Shown here one piece after another: positions 41,961 through 50,983 of a stretch of DNA of 64,000 bases. Position numbers and translations under genes: made by a program. Position 1 is the stretch's first letter. Each line of letters starts with the position of its first letter. Origin of the DNA: Tumebacillus sp. BK434 (lineage in GTDB: Bacteria; Bacillota; Bacilli; Tumebacillales; Tumebacillaceae); contig NZ_SLXS01000002.1 in NCBI RefSeq assembly GCF_004340785.1, positions 744,001-808,000 on the forward strand, in the 5' to 3' direction. The notes below the pieces were generated by a model, which searched no databases, was not told the origin of the DNA, and worked only from the letters and a program-made list of their open reading frames with translations.

Positions 41961-43225
41961 AAAGGGCGTTTGAGCATGTGAAAAGCGAACCGGGCGACTT
42001 CGAGCTGGCCAGCAAGCGGGCCGCTGCCTGGGCGACGGTGCAGCAGAAAGGGCGGCGCGGGCAGTGGCTGGACCGATGGAAGCTGTTCATCGCCGGGCTG
42101 GCCGGGGTGGCGGTGGCCGCACTGGCGGTGCTGATCCCGGTGCAAGTCAGCCACTGGCAGACGGAGGGGCAGCCGGGAGCCGTGCCTCCCCGCTACTCGC
42201 AGGATGCCTATCAGCAAAAAGTCGATCACTACCGCTCGCTGGGCTTCGAGGTGGTGCATGTGAATCTGGAGAGCGGCCTTGACCTCGTTTACGATGACCG
42301 CACGGTATATGCGTTTGAGGATGGCAGGCGGACGAAGCTGTTCGAGATCGACCGCGATGACCGCGTCGCTTATCTGGACGCGCACGGAGCGTACATCGCG
42401 CTGTACTCCACGTCCGCTAAGTCTGCCAAGGGAGAGGATCGGGATGATCTGTATCTCTTGAATACCCAAACGCTTGCGACGCAGAAGATCGACACGACCG
42501 GCGAGGTGATGTGGGCGCAGGCATGGAACGTGCTGCCGGCGAAACTGCTGTATGCACAGCGCGATCCGCACAGCAAAAAACAGCAGATCGTGGCGGCGGA
42601 ATGGAAGACCGGTCAGGTGGAAGTGCTGCTCGAAACCGGCGAGCGCTATTACAACCGCGCGCGCAATTACTACCAGTCGGTTGTGATCGACAACGGCTAT
42701 GGGATTGAACTGCTCGTCGAAGGCGACACCGGGCGCGAATGGCGCGAGATCGCCCGTTCGCAGGACGGTTCGCTGCAAACGTACGACATCGACGGCGACT
42801 TCGTTCATTATTTCGACAAAAGTGCGTTCTACCGCTACAGCATTCGGGAGCGGCAGACCATCCCGATCTTGCAGACGGGCGGCGAACCGCAGATCATCCG
42901 CTATGGCAGCAGCGACTATGCCTATCTGATCTCCGTTTACAAGGAGAACGAGCCGTATGAACCGCTGACCTCCTCGAAGATGCGCTACGGCACGCTGGAG
43001 CTGTGGAGAGCCGGGCGGGACGGGGAAGCTCCGCACAAGCTGTGGTCGAAAGCGGACGTGGCGCACATCGACCGGCACCTGTTCGAACTGACGACCACGG
43101 GAATCGCACCGCATCAGCAAGCGGACTGGATCGAGCTGAAGGCGGGGAGCAGCGACAACTGGCGCCTGCTGGTCAACCGCAAGACGGATGAAGTCAAAGA
43201 GGTGCCCGTCAACCAGCAAAACTAG
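41927..43225 (+). CDS. Membrane-anchored anti-sigma-like protein with beta-rich exterior, 432 aa
   Basis: The N-terminal about 48 residues are cytosolic and helical (LPESLERAFEHVKSEPGDFELA), as in anti-sigma domains. One membrane helix follows (about 53-72). The large outside region is beta-rich with repeated motifs (VYAFEDGRRTKLFEIDRDD, DLYLLNTQTLATQKID) resembling a propeller-like sensor. It overlaps the sigma gene, the normal arrangement for a sigma/anti-sigma pair. I see no ZAS-type His-Cys-Cys zinc motif. The outside domain may sense an envelope ligand; none can be named. Confidence 0.75.
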   Translation: MQDRAGLPESLERAFEHVKSEPGDFELASKRAAAWATVQQKGRRGQWLDRWKLFIAGLAGVAVAALAVLIPVQVSHWQTEGQPGAVPPRYSQDAYQQKVDHYRSLGFEVVHVNLESGLDLVYDDRTVYAFEDGRRTKLFEIDRDDRVAYLDAHGAYIALYSTSAKSAKGEDRDDLYLLNTQTLATQKIDTTGEVMWAQAWNVLPAKLLYAQRDPHSKKQQIVAAEWKTGQVEVLLETGERYYNRARNYYQSVVIDNGYGIELLVEGDTGREWREIARSQDGSLQTYDIDGDFVHYFDKSAFYRYSIRERQTIPILQTGGEPQIIRYGSSDYAYLISVYKENEPYEPLTSSKMRYGTLELWRAGRDGEAPHKLWSKADVAHIDRHLFELTTTGIAPHQQADWIELKAGSSDNWRLLVNRKTDEVKEVPVNQQN

Positions 43226-43232
43226 CGCAGAC

Positions 43233-43265
43233 AACACCCTTCGGACGCAGCGAAGGGTGTTTTTT
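43233..43265 (+). terminator. Terminator after the anti-sigma gene
   Basis: AACACCCTTCG / CGAAGGGTGTT then TTTT. Confidence 0.9.
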
Positions 43266-43364
43266 CTAGGAAATTGCAGGGAAGGGGATGCAAGATTGGA
43301 GGAACTTTTCTATAATGAAATTGATGTCCGATTATATAACCGCTGATAAAGGGGATCTCGATAT

Positions 43365-44900
43365 ATGCAACAGTTCAAGGAAAGCATGCTGAAACTGATC
43401 ATCGAAACATCGACCAACCTGCCGTCTGACGTCCGCAAAGCGGTCATGAAGGCGCGTCTGGAGGAGGAGCTGGGCAACCGCTCGTCGCTCGCGCTCGACA
43501 CGATCGCCGAAAACATCGTCATGGCGCAGGAAGAAGAGCAGCCGATCTGCCAAGATACCGGCATGCCGACGTTCCATCTGCACGTGCCGGTCGGCGCGAA
43601 CCAGATCATCATGAAGCAGCAGATCAAAGAAGCGATCGCCGAAGCGACCAAGCTTGGCAAACTCCGCCCGAACTCGGTCGATTCGCTGACCGGCGAAAAC
43701 TCCGGCGACAACCTCGGCCCGGGCACGCCGGTGATCCACTTCGAACAATGGGAGCGCGATGATGTCGAAGTGCAGCTGATCCTCAAAGGCGGCGGCTGTG
43801 AAAACAAAAACATCCAATACTCGCTGCCGACCGAACTCGATGGCCTCGGCAAGGCCGGCCGTGACCTCGACGGCATCCGCAAGTGCATCTTGCACGCAGT
43901 CTACCAGGCCCAAGGCCAAGGCTGCTCCGCCGGTTTCATCGGCGTCAGCATCGGCGGCGACCGCACGTCCGGCTACACGCTGGCCAAAGATCAGCTGTTC
44001 CGCCGCACCGACGATGTCAACCCGAACCCGGATCTCGCCAAGCTCGAAGACTACATCATGGAGACGGCGAACCACCTCGGCGTCGGCACGATGGGCTTTG
44101 GCGGCAAAGTGTCCCTGCTCGGTTGCAAGATCGGCGTGATGAACCGTCTCCCGGCTTCCTTCTACGTCTCGGTGGCGTACAACTGCTGGGCGTTCCGTCG
44201 CCTCGGCGTCGTGCTCGACGCGGCGTCCGGCTCGATCAAAGAATGGCAGTTCAAAGAAGCGGTCGACCCGATCGTCGTCTCGAAGCAAGAGCCGGCAGAA
44301 GATGAAGACGGCACCCGCACCGTCGTGCTGCAGGCGCCGATCACCGAAGCGCAGGTGCGCGATCTGAAAGTCGGCGACGTTGTCATCATCAACGGCGAGA
44401 TGCACACCGGCCGCGACGCGTTCCACAAATACATGATGGAGCCGGAGCACACCTCCCCGGTCGATCTGAACGGCGGCGTGATCTACCACTGCGGCCCGGT
44501 CATGATGAAAGATCAAAAAGGCGAATGGCATGTTAAAGCGGCCGGCCCGACCACGTCTTCCCGCGAGGAGCCGTACCAGGCTGACATCATCAAGAAATTC
44601 GGCCTGCGCGCCGTCATCGGCAAAGGCGGCATGGGTCCGAAGACGCTGAAAGGCCTGCAGGAGCACGGCGCGGTCTACCTGAACGCGATCGGCGGCGCGG
44701 CGCAGTACTACGCCCGCTGCGTGAAAAAAGTCAAAGGCGTCGACCTGATGGAATTCGGCGTGCCGGAAGCGATGTGGCACCTCGAAGTCGAAGGCTTCGC
44801 GGCGATCGTCACCATGGACTCGCACGGCAACTCCCTGCATGCAGACATCGACAACCTTTCCCTGAACAAGCTCTCCGATTTTGCAGAGAAAGTATTTTAA
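43365..44900 (+). CDS. fumA: Fumarate hydratase, class I (iron-sulfur), 511 aa
   Basis: Single-chain class I fumarase. The N-terminal (alpha) part has the three [4Fe-4S]-ligand contexts ICQDTGMP (about residue 60), LKGGGCENKN (about 143) and GQGCSAGFIGV (about 185). The C-terminal (beta) part contains INGEMHTGRDAFHKYM, YHCGPVM, TSSREEPYQ and IGKGGMG. It converts fumarate to malate in the citric acid cycle and is oxygen-sensitive. The length is normal for fused class I enzymes. It is monocistronic, with a TATAAT about 50 bases upstream and a strong terminator. Confidence 0.92.
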   Translation: MQQFKESMLKLIIETSTNLPSDVRKAVMKARLEEELGNRSSLALDTIAENIVMAQEEEQPICQDTGMPTFHLHVPVGANQIIMKQQIKEAIAEATKLGKLRPNSVDSLTGENSGDNLGPGTPVIHFEQWERDDVEVQLILKGGGCENKNIQYSLPTELDGLGKAGRDLDGIRKCILHAVYQAQGQGCSAGFIGVSIGGDRTSGYTLAKDQLFRRTDDVNPNPDLAKLEDYIMETANHLGVGTMGFGGKVSLLGCKIGVMNRLPASFYVSVAYNCWAFRRLGVVLDAASGSIKEWQFKEAVDPIVVSKQEPAEDEDGTRTVVLQAPITEAQVRDLKVGDVVIINGEMHTGRDAFHKYMMEPEHTSPVDLNGGVIYHCGPVMMKDQKGEWHVKAAGPTTSSREEPYQADIIKKFGLRAVIGKGGMGPKTLKGLQEHGAVYLNAIGGAAQYYARCVKKVKGVDLMEFGVPEAMWHLEVEGFAAIVTMDSHGNSLHADIDNLSLNKLSDFAEKVF

Positions 44901-44906
44901 GCATAG

Positions 44907-44941
44907 AAAAACCTTCTCCCCGCGCAGGGGAGAAGGTTTTT
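44907..44941. terminator. Convergent terminator (fumarase / unknown secreted protein)
   Basis: AAAAACCTTCTCCCC-GCGCA-GGGGAGAAGGTTTTT, symmetric with U-tracts on both strands. Confidence 0.9.
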
Positions 44942-44943
44942 CG

Positions 44944-45609
44944 TTATTGTTGGCGAGTGAGCAGGAAGCGGTGCAACGGTTGCCCTGATTCGTGACCTTC
45001 GCTGACTTGCTGCATCGGCGTAACGGTGAACGGATAGCCGGTGCCGGCTTTGATCGGATACATGCCCCGCGTGTGATGAGGGACGTCGAGGACGGTGTAG
45101 TAGTCCCCCTCCGTCTTGTAGTCGATCTTGGTCAGGACAGGTGTACCTTCCACGTATACATAAGCACAGGGCTCCTGCGGGATCATGACGGATAAAACAT
45201 ACGGTGTCAGCACGTTGTGCAGGTCTTCCAGATCAAGGTCGCCGTTCTGGTTACCGTTTTTGATTTCGCTGTAGCTGACGTCATAGTAGGATGCATCTGT
45301 CTGTCGAGTGATGCGGGCGCTCACACGTCTGCCTTCTGCGTTGGGCTGAGAGATCAGTTCCAGCGCGAGATGGCGCATCGTTCCGTCCGGCCGATACGCC
45401 ATGCGAAGCTCCTGCACATAGTAGCGCCCCGGAGGCAACTGCTGCTTGATGGCGAACAGCTCGTCTTGCAGCGAGATTTGCGTGATATTTTGCGAGCGGG
45501 CGGCCACTTCGGCATGATGTCCCGCATCGGCCGGGAAGAAGGTGAAAAACCCGACCACCAACACACCGATCATGAATAAAAATTTCCAAAAAGCTGCAGG
45601 GTCTTTCAT
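44944..45609 (-). CDS. Secreted or membrane-anchored protein of unknown function, 221 aa
   Basis: ATG 45609 (MKDPAAFWKFLFMIGVLVVGFFTFF) follows GGGGGGAG. One hydrophobic helix (about residues 8-25) serves as signal or anchor. The outside region is beta-rich without Cys pairs (PPGRYYVQELRMAYRPDG, ARITRQTDASYYDVSYSEI, VMIPQEPCAYVYVEGTPVL). I recognise no family. It is divergent from the small YkvA-like gene and convergent with fumarase. Confidence 0.6.
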   Translation of the reverse strand: MKDPAAFWKFLFMIGVLVVGFFTFFPADAGHHAEVAARSQNITQISLQDELFAIKQQLPPGRYYVQELRMAYRPDGTMRHLALELISQPNAEGRRVSARITRQTDASYYDVSYSEIKNGNQNGDLDLEDLHNVLTPYVLSVMIPQEPCAYVYVEGTPVLTKIDYKTEGDYYTVLDVPHHTRGMYPIKAGTGYPFTVTPMQQVSEGHESGQPLHRFLLTRQQ

Positions 45610-45661
45610 ACACTCCCCCCTCTTGGTTATAATGGTAGCAGAAAAAGGAGGGCGTGCGAAG

Positions 45662-45901
45662 ATGAACAAACCTAATTTTTTCCAAAACGTAAGAGGCATG
45701 TTTCAGGACAAGCACACGCCGACGCGCGACAAGCTGCTGCTCGCAGGCGGGGTGCTCTACATGATTTCGCCGATCGACCTGATCCCTGACTTTCTGTTCA
45801 TCGTAGGCTACACCGACGATTTTGCCTGCCTGATCGGCACGGCAACGCTCTTTTACAAAACGTACAACCGCTACGTCAAACGCAACCGCATCGTCGGCTG
45901 A
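45662..45901 (+). CDS. YkvA/DUF1232 family small membrane protein, 79 aa
   Basis: ATG 45662 follows AAAGGAGGGCG. The DUF1232 core is clear: YMISPIDLIPDFLFIVGYTDDF, with the S-P-x-D-L-I-P-D signature of this membrane-associated domain, and a basic C-terminus. A TATAAT lies at 45629-45634. Function is unknown in general; many members sit near metal- or transport-related genes. It is divergently placed from the unknown secreted protein. Confidence 0.85.
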   Translation: MNKPNFFQNVRGMFQDKHTPTRDKLLLAGGVLYMISPIDLIPDFLFIVGYTDDFACLIGTATLFYKTYNRYVKRNRIVG

Positions 45902-45911
45902 CAGGTCCGAG

Positions 45912-45940
45912 TTGCAGGAAGCATCTCTTGACGTTATAAT
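45912..45940 (+). promoter_or_regulatory. SigA promoter of the T-box/argS transcript
   Basis: -35 TTGCAG (45912-45917), 17-base spacer, consensus -10 TATAAT (45935-45940). Predicted +1 near 45947, just ahead of Stem I. Confidence 0.75.
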
Positions 45941-45946
45941 AAAAGG

Positions 45947-46202
45947 CAATATTAGGTCTGTGATGAGGAGAGTATCCGCTTGCCGAACACAAAGCGAGCC
46001 AGGGACGGTGGAAGCCTGGCGGGGAAGCAGACGGAGAAGCGCACCTCGGAGACGCCGCCTGAACATGCAAGTGGTAGGGCGTGCCGGGTCTGCCCGTTAC
46101 AGCAGACGCATAAGTTGGCCCGTATCAGCGACGGGCAACAAGAGTGGCACCGCGGGAGCAACGCTCTCGTCTCTTTTCCAAGAAGAGACGAGAGCTTTTT
46201 TA
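45947..46202 (+). promoter_or_regulatory. T-box riboswitch of argS (specifier CGC, Arg)
   Basis: The conserved T-box AGAGTGGCACCGCGGG lies at 46141-46156, followed by a strong terminator (GCTCTCGTCTCTT / AAGAGACGAGAGC, 46163-46195, then Ts). Stem I is foldable: GAGG near 45964 pairs with CCUC near 46044, and UCCGCUUGC pairs with GCAGACGGA. The apical GCCAGG/CCTGGC helix holds GACGGTGGAAG. The specifier loop has AGTA on the 5' side and GAAG-CGC-A on the 3' side, giving codon CGC at 46040-46042 (Arg). Uncharged tRNA-Arg pairs with CGC and with TGGC, allowing read-through into argS. Confidence 0.93.
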
Positions 46203-46242
46203 TTTGCTTGGACTATTCTGATAAATAAGGTGAGTGAATTCA

Positions 46243-47958
46243 ATGCCGTACAAACACAAGATTGCCGAGCAATTGGCAACGATCGTCCAACTCGATCTGG
46301 AAACTGTAACAAAAATGCTGGAAACCCCGAAAGACCCCAAGATGGGCGACCTCGCGTTTCCGTGCTTCCAACTGGCGAAGACCTTGCGCAAAGCGCCGCC
46401 GGTGATCGCCGCAGAAGTGGCGGAGCAACTGACTCCGGCGCTGCAAGCGGCCGGTGTGCCGGTCGCGAACGTGCAGGTGGTTGGCGCGTACATCAACTTC
46501 TTCCTCGACCAGCAGGCGGTGGCGGCCGATGTGATCGCTGCGATCTTGACGCAGCAAGCCAAGTATGGCCAGCACGACCTGGGCGGTGGCGCGAACGTGA
46601 CGATCGACCTGTCGTCGCCTAACATCGCAAAGCCGTTCTCGATGGGCCATTTGCGCTCGACAGTCATCGGGAACGCGCTGGCGAATCTATTGGAAAAGCT
46701 GGGCTATCAGCCGATTCGGATCAACCATTTGGGCGACTGGGGCACCCAGTTCGGCAAGCTGATCGTCGCCTACAAAACATGGGGCAGCGAAGAAGCGGTC
46801 CGCCAGAATCCGATCCCGGAACTGCTCCGCCTCTACGTCAAGTTCCATGACGAAGCGAAAGAGCATCCGGAGCTGGAAGATCAAGGCCGCGAATGGTTCA
46901 AAAAGCTGGAGGACGGCGATGCGGAAGCAGCTCAGCTCTGGCAGTGGTTCCGCGACGAGTCGTTGAAAGAATTTAACAAGACGTATGAGCTGATGGGCAT
47001 CAAGTTCGACTCGCTGCACGGCGAAGCGTTCTACAACGACAAGATGGACCGCGTCATCCGCGAGCTGGAGGAAAAAGGGCTGCTCGTGGAGGACGAAGGG
47101 GCGATGGTCGTCAAGCTCGACGAATATGACATGCCGCCGTGCCTGATCAAAAAGTCGGACGGCGCGACCTTGTACGCCACGCGCGACCTGGCGGCGGCGC
47201 TTTACCGCCAGGACACCTACCAGTTCGCCAAAGCACTCTACGTGGTCGGCGGCGAACAGCGTCTGCACTTCCGCCAGGTGTTTAAAGTGCTGGAGAAGAT
47301 GGGCTACGAGTTCGCCAAAGAAATGCACCACATCCCGTTTGGCATGATGCTCAAAGACGGCAAGAAGATGTCGACCAGAAAAGGCAAAGTCATCCTGCTC
47401 GACGAAGTGCTGCAAAACGCGATCGATGACGTGAAAAAAGTCATCGCCGAAAAGAACCCGACGCTGGAGAATGCGGACAAGGTGGCCGAACAGGTCGGCG
47501 TGGGCGCGATCATTTTCCACGACTTGAAGAACTTCCGCCTGAACGACATCAACTTCTCGCTGGAAGAGATGCTGACCTTCGAAGGCGAGACCGGCCCTTA
47601 CGTGCAGTACACGCATGCGCGCGCCAACTCGATCCTGCGCAAGGCGGGCTATCAGGAAAACGCGAACGTCAACCTGCCGGAAGGGGCGCTGGACGCTCCG
47701 GAAGCTTGGGCGGTCGTCACGCTGCTCCTGAACTTCCCGAATGTCGTGCTGCGCGCCGGAGCTGAGTTCGATCCGTCGGCGCTGGGCAAATACGTCATCG
47801 ATCTCGCGCAGGCGTTTAACAAGTTTTACGCAAACGTCCGCGTGCTGGCCGAAGAGGAAGCGGTGCAGCAGGCGCGCCTGCAACTGGTCGCGGCGACGGC
47901 GACCGTGCTCAAGGAAGGCCTGCGCCTGTTAGGTCTGGAAGCACCGGCTGAGATGTAA
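46243..47958 (+). CDS. argS: Arginyl-tRNA synthetase
   Basis: ATG 46243 with AAGGTGAG eight bases upstream; the GTG at 46234 is too near that site. Class I synthetase features: N-terminal Add-1 domain (about residues 1-90), the HIGH region as SPNIAKPFSMGHLRSTVIGN (about 122-141), the KMSKS region as GKKMSTRKG, and a helical anticodon-binding C-terminus ending LRLLGLEAPAEM. Length 571 is normal. Control is by the upstream T-box whose specifier codon reads Arg. Confidence 0.96.
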   Translation: MPYKHKIAEQLATIVQLDLETVTKMLETPKDPKMGDLAFPCFQLAKTLRKAPPVIAAEVAEQLTPALQAAGVPVANVQVVGAYINFFLDQQAVAADVIAAILTQQAKYGQHDLGGGANVTIDLSSPNIAKPFSMGHLRSTVIGNALANLLEKLGYQPIRINHLGDWGTQFGKLIVAYKTWGSEEAVRQNPIPELLRLYVKFHDEAKEHPELEDQGREWFKKLEDGDAEAAQLWQWFRDESLKEFNKTYELMGIKFDSLHGEAFYNDKMDRVIRELEEKGLLVEDEGAMVVKLDEYDMPPCLIKKSDGATLYATRDLAAALYRQDTYQFAKALYVVGGEQRLHFRQVFKVLEKMGYEFAKEMHHIPFGMMLKDGKKMSTRKGKVILLDEVLQNAIDDVKKVIAEKNPTLENADKVAEQVGVGAIIFHDLKNFRLNDINFSLEEMLTFEGETGPYVQYTHARANSILRKAGYQENANVNLPEGALDAPEAWAVVTLLLNFPNVVLRAGAEFDPSALGKYVIDLAQAFNKFYANVRVLAEEEAVQQARLQLVAATATVLKEGLRLLGLEAPAEM

Positions 47959-48013
47959 TGTTTTAAAAAATGGAGCCCACAGTTCATCCATTGTATACAA
48001 AAATTAGAAATAC

Positions 48014-48041
48014 GAAGGAGTTCGTGTAAAATATGACGAAT
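48014..48041 (+). promoter_or_regulatory. Candidate SigH promoter for the PAS kinase
   Basis: GAAGGAGTT (48014-48022), a 12-base spacer, then GACGAAT (48035-48041). SigH sites follow RnAGGAwWW-N11/12-RnnGAAT. One -35 position (G in place of A/T) deviates. In Bacillus kinA has a SigH promoter. Confidence 0.45.
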
Positions 48042-48102
48042 GTCTTTTAATGCGGGGTGGTTCTTGCTTGTGAGTGCATGCCCCGCTTCTGGGAGGGATT
48101 CG

Positions 48103-49245
48103 ATGAACTTCTTGGTACCCGGTGTGCAATGGGCGATAGTGGCTGTTTGTCTGGCAGCAGCGGCGTATTTTTACAATAGAGCACGGAAACTGGAAAAACA
48201 GGGCGATGCGGAGCAAGGCGGGGCGTTGCTCCAAGCCCGCTACCATTATGTGATTGAAGCGGACCCGCGGGCGATCCTGTTGTTCCAGCCTGACCTGACG
48301 CTGGTCGAGATCAACCAAATGGGACGCGACTGGCTGAAAGGGACACAGACGGAGCTGTACGGCAAGACGATGCTGGAGGTGATCACGCGCCTGCAGCCGG
48401 ATCTGCCGCAGGATCTGCTGGACAAGATCATGCATAAGGCTGCGATCGAACTGAAAGTCGGCGAGCGCATCTTGAGCGATTTTGAATGGACGGAGCTGTT
48501 TGATGAACAGGGCGGAAGAGTCGGCGGCGTGCTGTGCTTCCGCGATGTGACGGAGGAGAAGAAGTTTCAGCGCGAGATCATCCAGTCGGAGAAGCTCGCC
48601 GTGGTCGGCCAACTGGCGGCTGCGATGGCGCACGAGATTCGCAATCCGCTGACCTCGATCAAAGGCTTCCTGCAGCTGCTGCATCGATTAAAGACGATGG
48701 AGCAGGAAGGCGAGATCAAAGAGTACACGCGGATCATGGTCGAAGAGGTCGACCGGATGGAGAAGATCATCCGCGACTTCCTGCTGATGACCAAGCCGAG
48801 CGATGTGATCCGCGAGACGATCTCGCTGAACACGGTGATCGAGCGGGTGCTGGTGCTGGTGCAGAACCAGGCGATCCTGCGCAACATTCACGTCCACACC
48901 GACCTGTGCGAACTGCCTCCGGTGCTGATGCACAAGGAAGCGATCCAGCAAGTGGTGCTCAACCTGATGCAGAACGCGCTCGAGGCGATGAACGTCGGCG
49001 GGACGCTGACCGTGCGCACGGAAGAAGAAGACAAATATGTGAAGCTGCAGGTGATCGACACCGGCATCGGCATGACGGACGAGGAGATCCAAAACCTCGG
49101 CAGCCCCTTCTATTCCACGAAAACGGAAGGCACCGGCCTCGGACTGACCGTCTCCTCCAAGATCATCAAAGAGCACCGCGGTCAACTGGACGTCCAATCG
49201 GAAAAAGGCGTGGGGACGACGATCACGATCCGGCTGCCGAAGTAA
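48103..49245 (+). CDS. Orphan PAS-domain histidine kinase, sporulation-kinase-like, 380 aa
   Basis: ATG 48103 follows GGGAGGG. One membrane helix at about residues 8-26, then a PAS domain (about 45-165) with LLFQPDLTLVEINQMGRDWL and VGGVLCFRDVTEEKKFQ. The H box reads AAAMAHEIRNPLTSIKGFLQLL, the pattern of Bacillus KinA-KinE. The ATPase carries NLMQNALEAM (N box), VIDTGIGMTDEE (G1) and GTGLGLTVSSK (G2). No response regulator is near. With the candidate SigH promoter upstream, a role in sporulation phosphorelay input is plausible but inferred. Confidence 0.88.
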   Translation: MNFLVPGVQWAIVAVCLAAAAYFYNRARKLEKQGDAEQGGALLQARYHYVIEADPRAILLFQPDLTLVEINQMGRDWLKGTQTELYGKTMLEVITRLQPDLPQDLLDKIMHKAAIELKVGERILSDFEWTELFDEQGGRVGGVLCFRDVTEEKKFQREIIQSEKLAVVGQLAAAMAHEIRNPLTSIKGFLQLLHRLKTMEQEGEIKEYTRIMVEEVDRMEKIIRDFLLMTKPSDVIRETISLNTVIERVLVLVQNQAILRNIHVHTDLCELPPVLMHKEAIQQVVLNLMQNALEAMNVGGTLTVRTEEEDKYVKLQVIDTGIGMTDEEIQNLGSPFYSTKTEGTGLGLTVSSKIIKEHRGQLDVQSEKGVGTTITIRLPK

Positions 49246-49255
49246 AAAAGACCGC

Positions 49256-49287
49256 AAAAAAGGCTTGGGAGCGATCCCAAGCCTTTT
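49256..49287. terminator. Convergent terminator (PAS kinase / peptidase)
   Basis: AAAAGGCTTGGGA-GCGA-TCCCAAGCCTTTT, symmetric for both strands. Confidence 0.9.
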
Positions 49288-49289
49288 AC

Positions 49290-50885
49290 TTATGACTGTA
49301 CGAATTGGCTGACGAAGTAGTTCGGCGTGAGCTTCTCGCCGGTTGCCTTTTCGATCTTCTCGTTCCAAGACCAGCGGGCGCCAGGCTTGAAGAACTTGGT
49401 GGTCAGCCACTCGCCGATGCGAGTGTCGCCAACGATGGAGGCGACGCCAAGGTCGCGTTCGATCGACGCTTGCAGCTGCGACGCGGTCAACTCGCCCAGC
49501 ATGTAGTTCTGGTAGTAGACCGGCACGACCGCGAGATGGATCTTCGCCGCCCAATCCGGCTGGTGGCGGTCTTCCGGACGGTTGACGAGCTGGAAGCGCT
49601 CCACATAGTCCCACCACAGTGTGTTCAGATCCTGATCCGGGTTCTTGTACATGTCGCGCTCGAAGTGCGTCATCACGAGATTCCAGCGCACGAAGATCAG
49701 CATCGTGCGGGTCAACTGCTTGGCAAACGCTGCTTGCAGCCCTTGCGCTTCTGCTGCCGGCACGCCGGCGATCTGAATCAGGAAGTCCGCATTTTTGGTC
49801 AGGCGGCCGAACAGCATCGCGATCGCTTCGGTGGTCAGCGTGTGCGCCGCATCGCGCAGCACGTAGGGCAGGCTCGGGTCGTTGTAGTAGTCATAGACCG
49901 CATGGCCCGCTTCGTGCAGCATCGTGGACATCCAGTAGTCGTTGTTGCGCACGTTGCACAGCATGCGCGTATCGCCTTCGCGGTCGATGTTCGTGCAGTA
50001 GGCGTGCTGGTATTTGCCTTCGCGCTCATACAGGTCGGAGTTGTCGATGATCTTCTGCATGTCGGTCAGACCCACGCTGTCAAAATACGTCTTGGTCAGC
50101 GCGACCACATCCTGACCTTCGAAATATTTGTCCAGATCGACGTCATTGGTCACCGGCACCTCTTGGAAGAACGGGTCGGAGTAATGCCACGGACGCATCT
50201 GCGACGGATCGATGCCATAGCGCTGCGACAGTTCCGCATCCAGCTCCTGCTTCATCTCGGCAAACGGGGCCAGCGTCTGGCGCTCCAGCTCGCCGAGCAG
50301 GTTGAACAGTTCGGTCTCATCCAGCTCCTGCAAGGTCAGGTTCATCGTGTAGAAGTTGTCATAGCCGAGCTTCTTCGCCAAGCCGTTGCGGAAGCGGATG
50401 ACATCCAGCACCTTGCCGGACACCTCGGCGCCGATCTGCTTGGAGCCTTCCCACACCGCTTTGCGCTTCGCGTTGTCGGTCTCCAGACGCATCATGTCGC
50501 TGATCTCGTTGTCCGACTTTTTCTCGCCGTCGATCGTCGCGCGGAAGGTGTTGAAGATCCCTTCGACCTCGGTCTCCATCGCGACCAGTTTCTCGATGTC
50601 GGCATCGTCCATCTGCTGCTGCTCGTATTGGTTGTACAAGATGAGCAGCTGGCGGGCGAGCAGCGGGTCGGTCACGGCACCGCTCTCTTTCAGCCGCTTC
50701 AGTTCCGCGAAGTCTTCGCGGTTGGCGAGCAGCTTCATGTACTCCGCTTTGATCGAGCTGTAGCGCGCATCCGCTTCCGGATCGCCGGTCGTGGTCGCGG
50801 CCCAGTAGGCCAGGTTCGAGTCGATCGTCAGCTGACGGTATTTCGGAATCACGCGATCAAGAAAATTTTGCATTTCAGTGTTCAA
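49290..50885 (-). CDS. M2/M3-like zinc metallopeptidase, 531 aa
   Basis: The zinc site is HEAGH in STMLHEAGHAVYDYYND (about residues 335-340), with the third ligand likely Glu in LTTEAIAMLFGRL. This HExxH...E pattern and the 'SLPYVLRDAAH' context fit clan MA(E) gluzincins of the M2 (ACE-like) or M3 (oligopeptidase) type. A long helical N-terminal half caps the active site. No signal peptide is present, so it is probably a cytosolic peptidase of short peptides. Its ATG at 50885 has GGGGGA upstream. It is monocistronic. Confidence 0.85.
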   Translation of the reverse strand: MNTEMQNFLDRVIPKYRQLTIDSNLAYWAATTTGDPEADARYSSIKAEYMKLLANREDFAELKRLKESGAVTDPLLARQLLILYNQYEQQQMDDADIEKLVAMETEVEGIFNTFRATIDGEKKSDNEISDMMRLETDNAKRKAVWEGSKQIGAEVSGKVLDVIRFRNGLAKKLGYDNFYTMNLTLQELDETELFNLLGELERQTLAPFAEMKQELDAELSQRYGIDPSQMRPWHYSDPFFQEVPVTNDVDLDKYFEGQDVVALTKTYFDSVGLTDMQKIIDNSDLYEREGKYQHAYCTNIDREGDTRMLCNVRNNDYWMSTMLHEAGHAVYDYYNDPSLPYVLRDAAHTLTTEAIAMLFGRLTKNADFLIQIAGVPAAEAQGLQAAFAKQLTRTMLIFVRWNLVMTHFERDMYKNPDQDLNTLWWDYVERFQLVNRPEDRHQPDWAAKIHLAVVPVYYQNYMLGELTASQLQASIERDLGVASIVGDTRIGEWLTTKFFKPGARWSWNEKIEKATGEKLTPNYFVSQFVQS

Positions 50886-50983
50886 CGTATATCCCCCTCG
50901 ATATAATTAGATTCTGTAGAAGTGATACCCTATTGTACCATGATTTCTCAGGGGATTTTCAGGAAAAAAGGAGGGGACAAAAG

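Noticed and set aside
45947-46242. Plus-strand reading frame of 236 codons (45912-46622) through the T-box leader
   Set aside because: It runs through a structured T-box RNA and then argS in another frame, has no ribosome-binding site, and has Arg-rich shadow composition.
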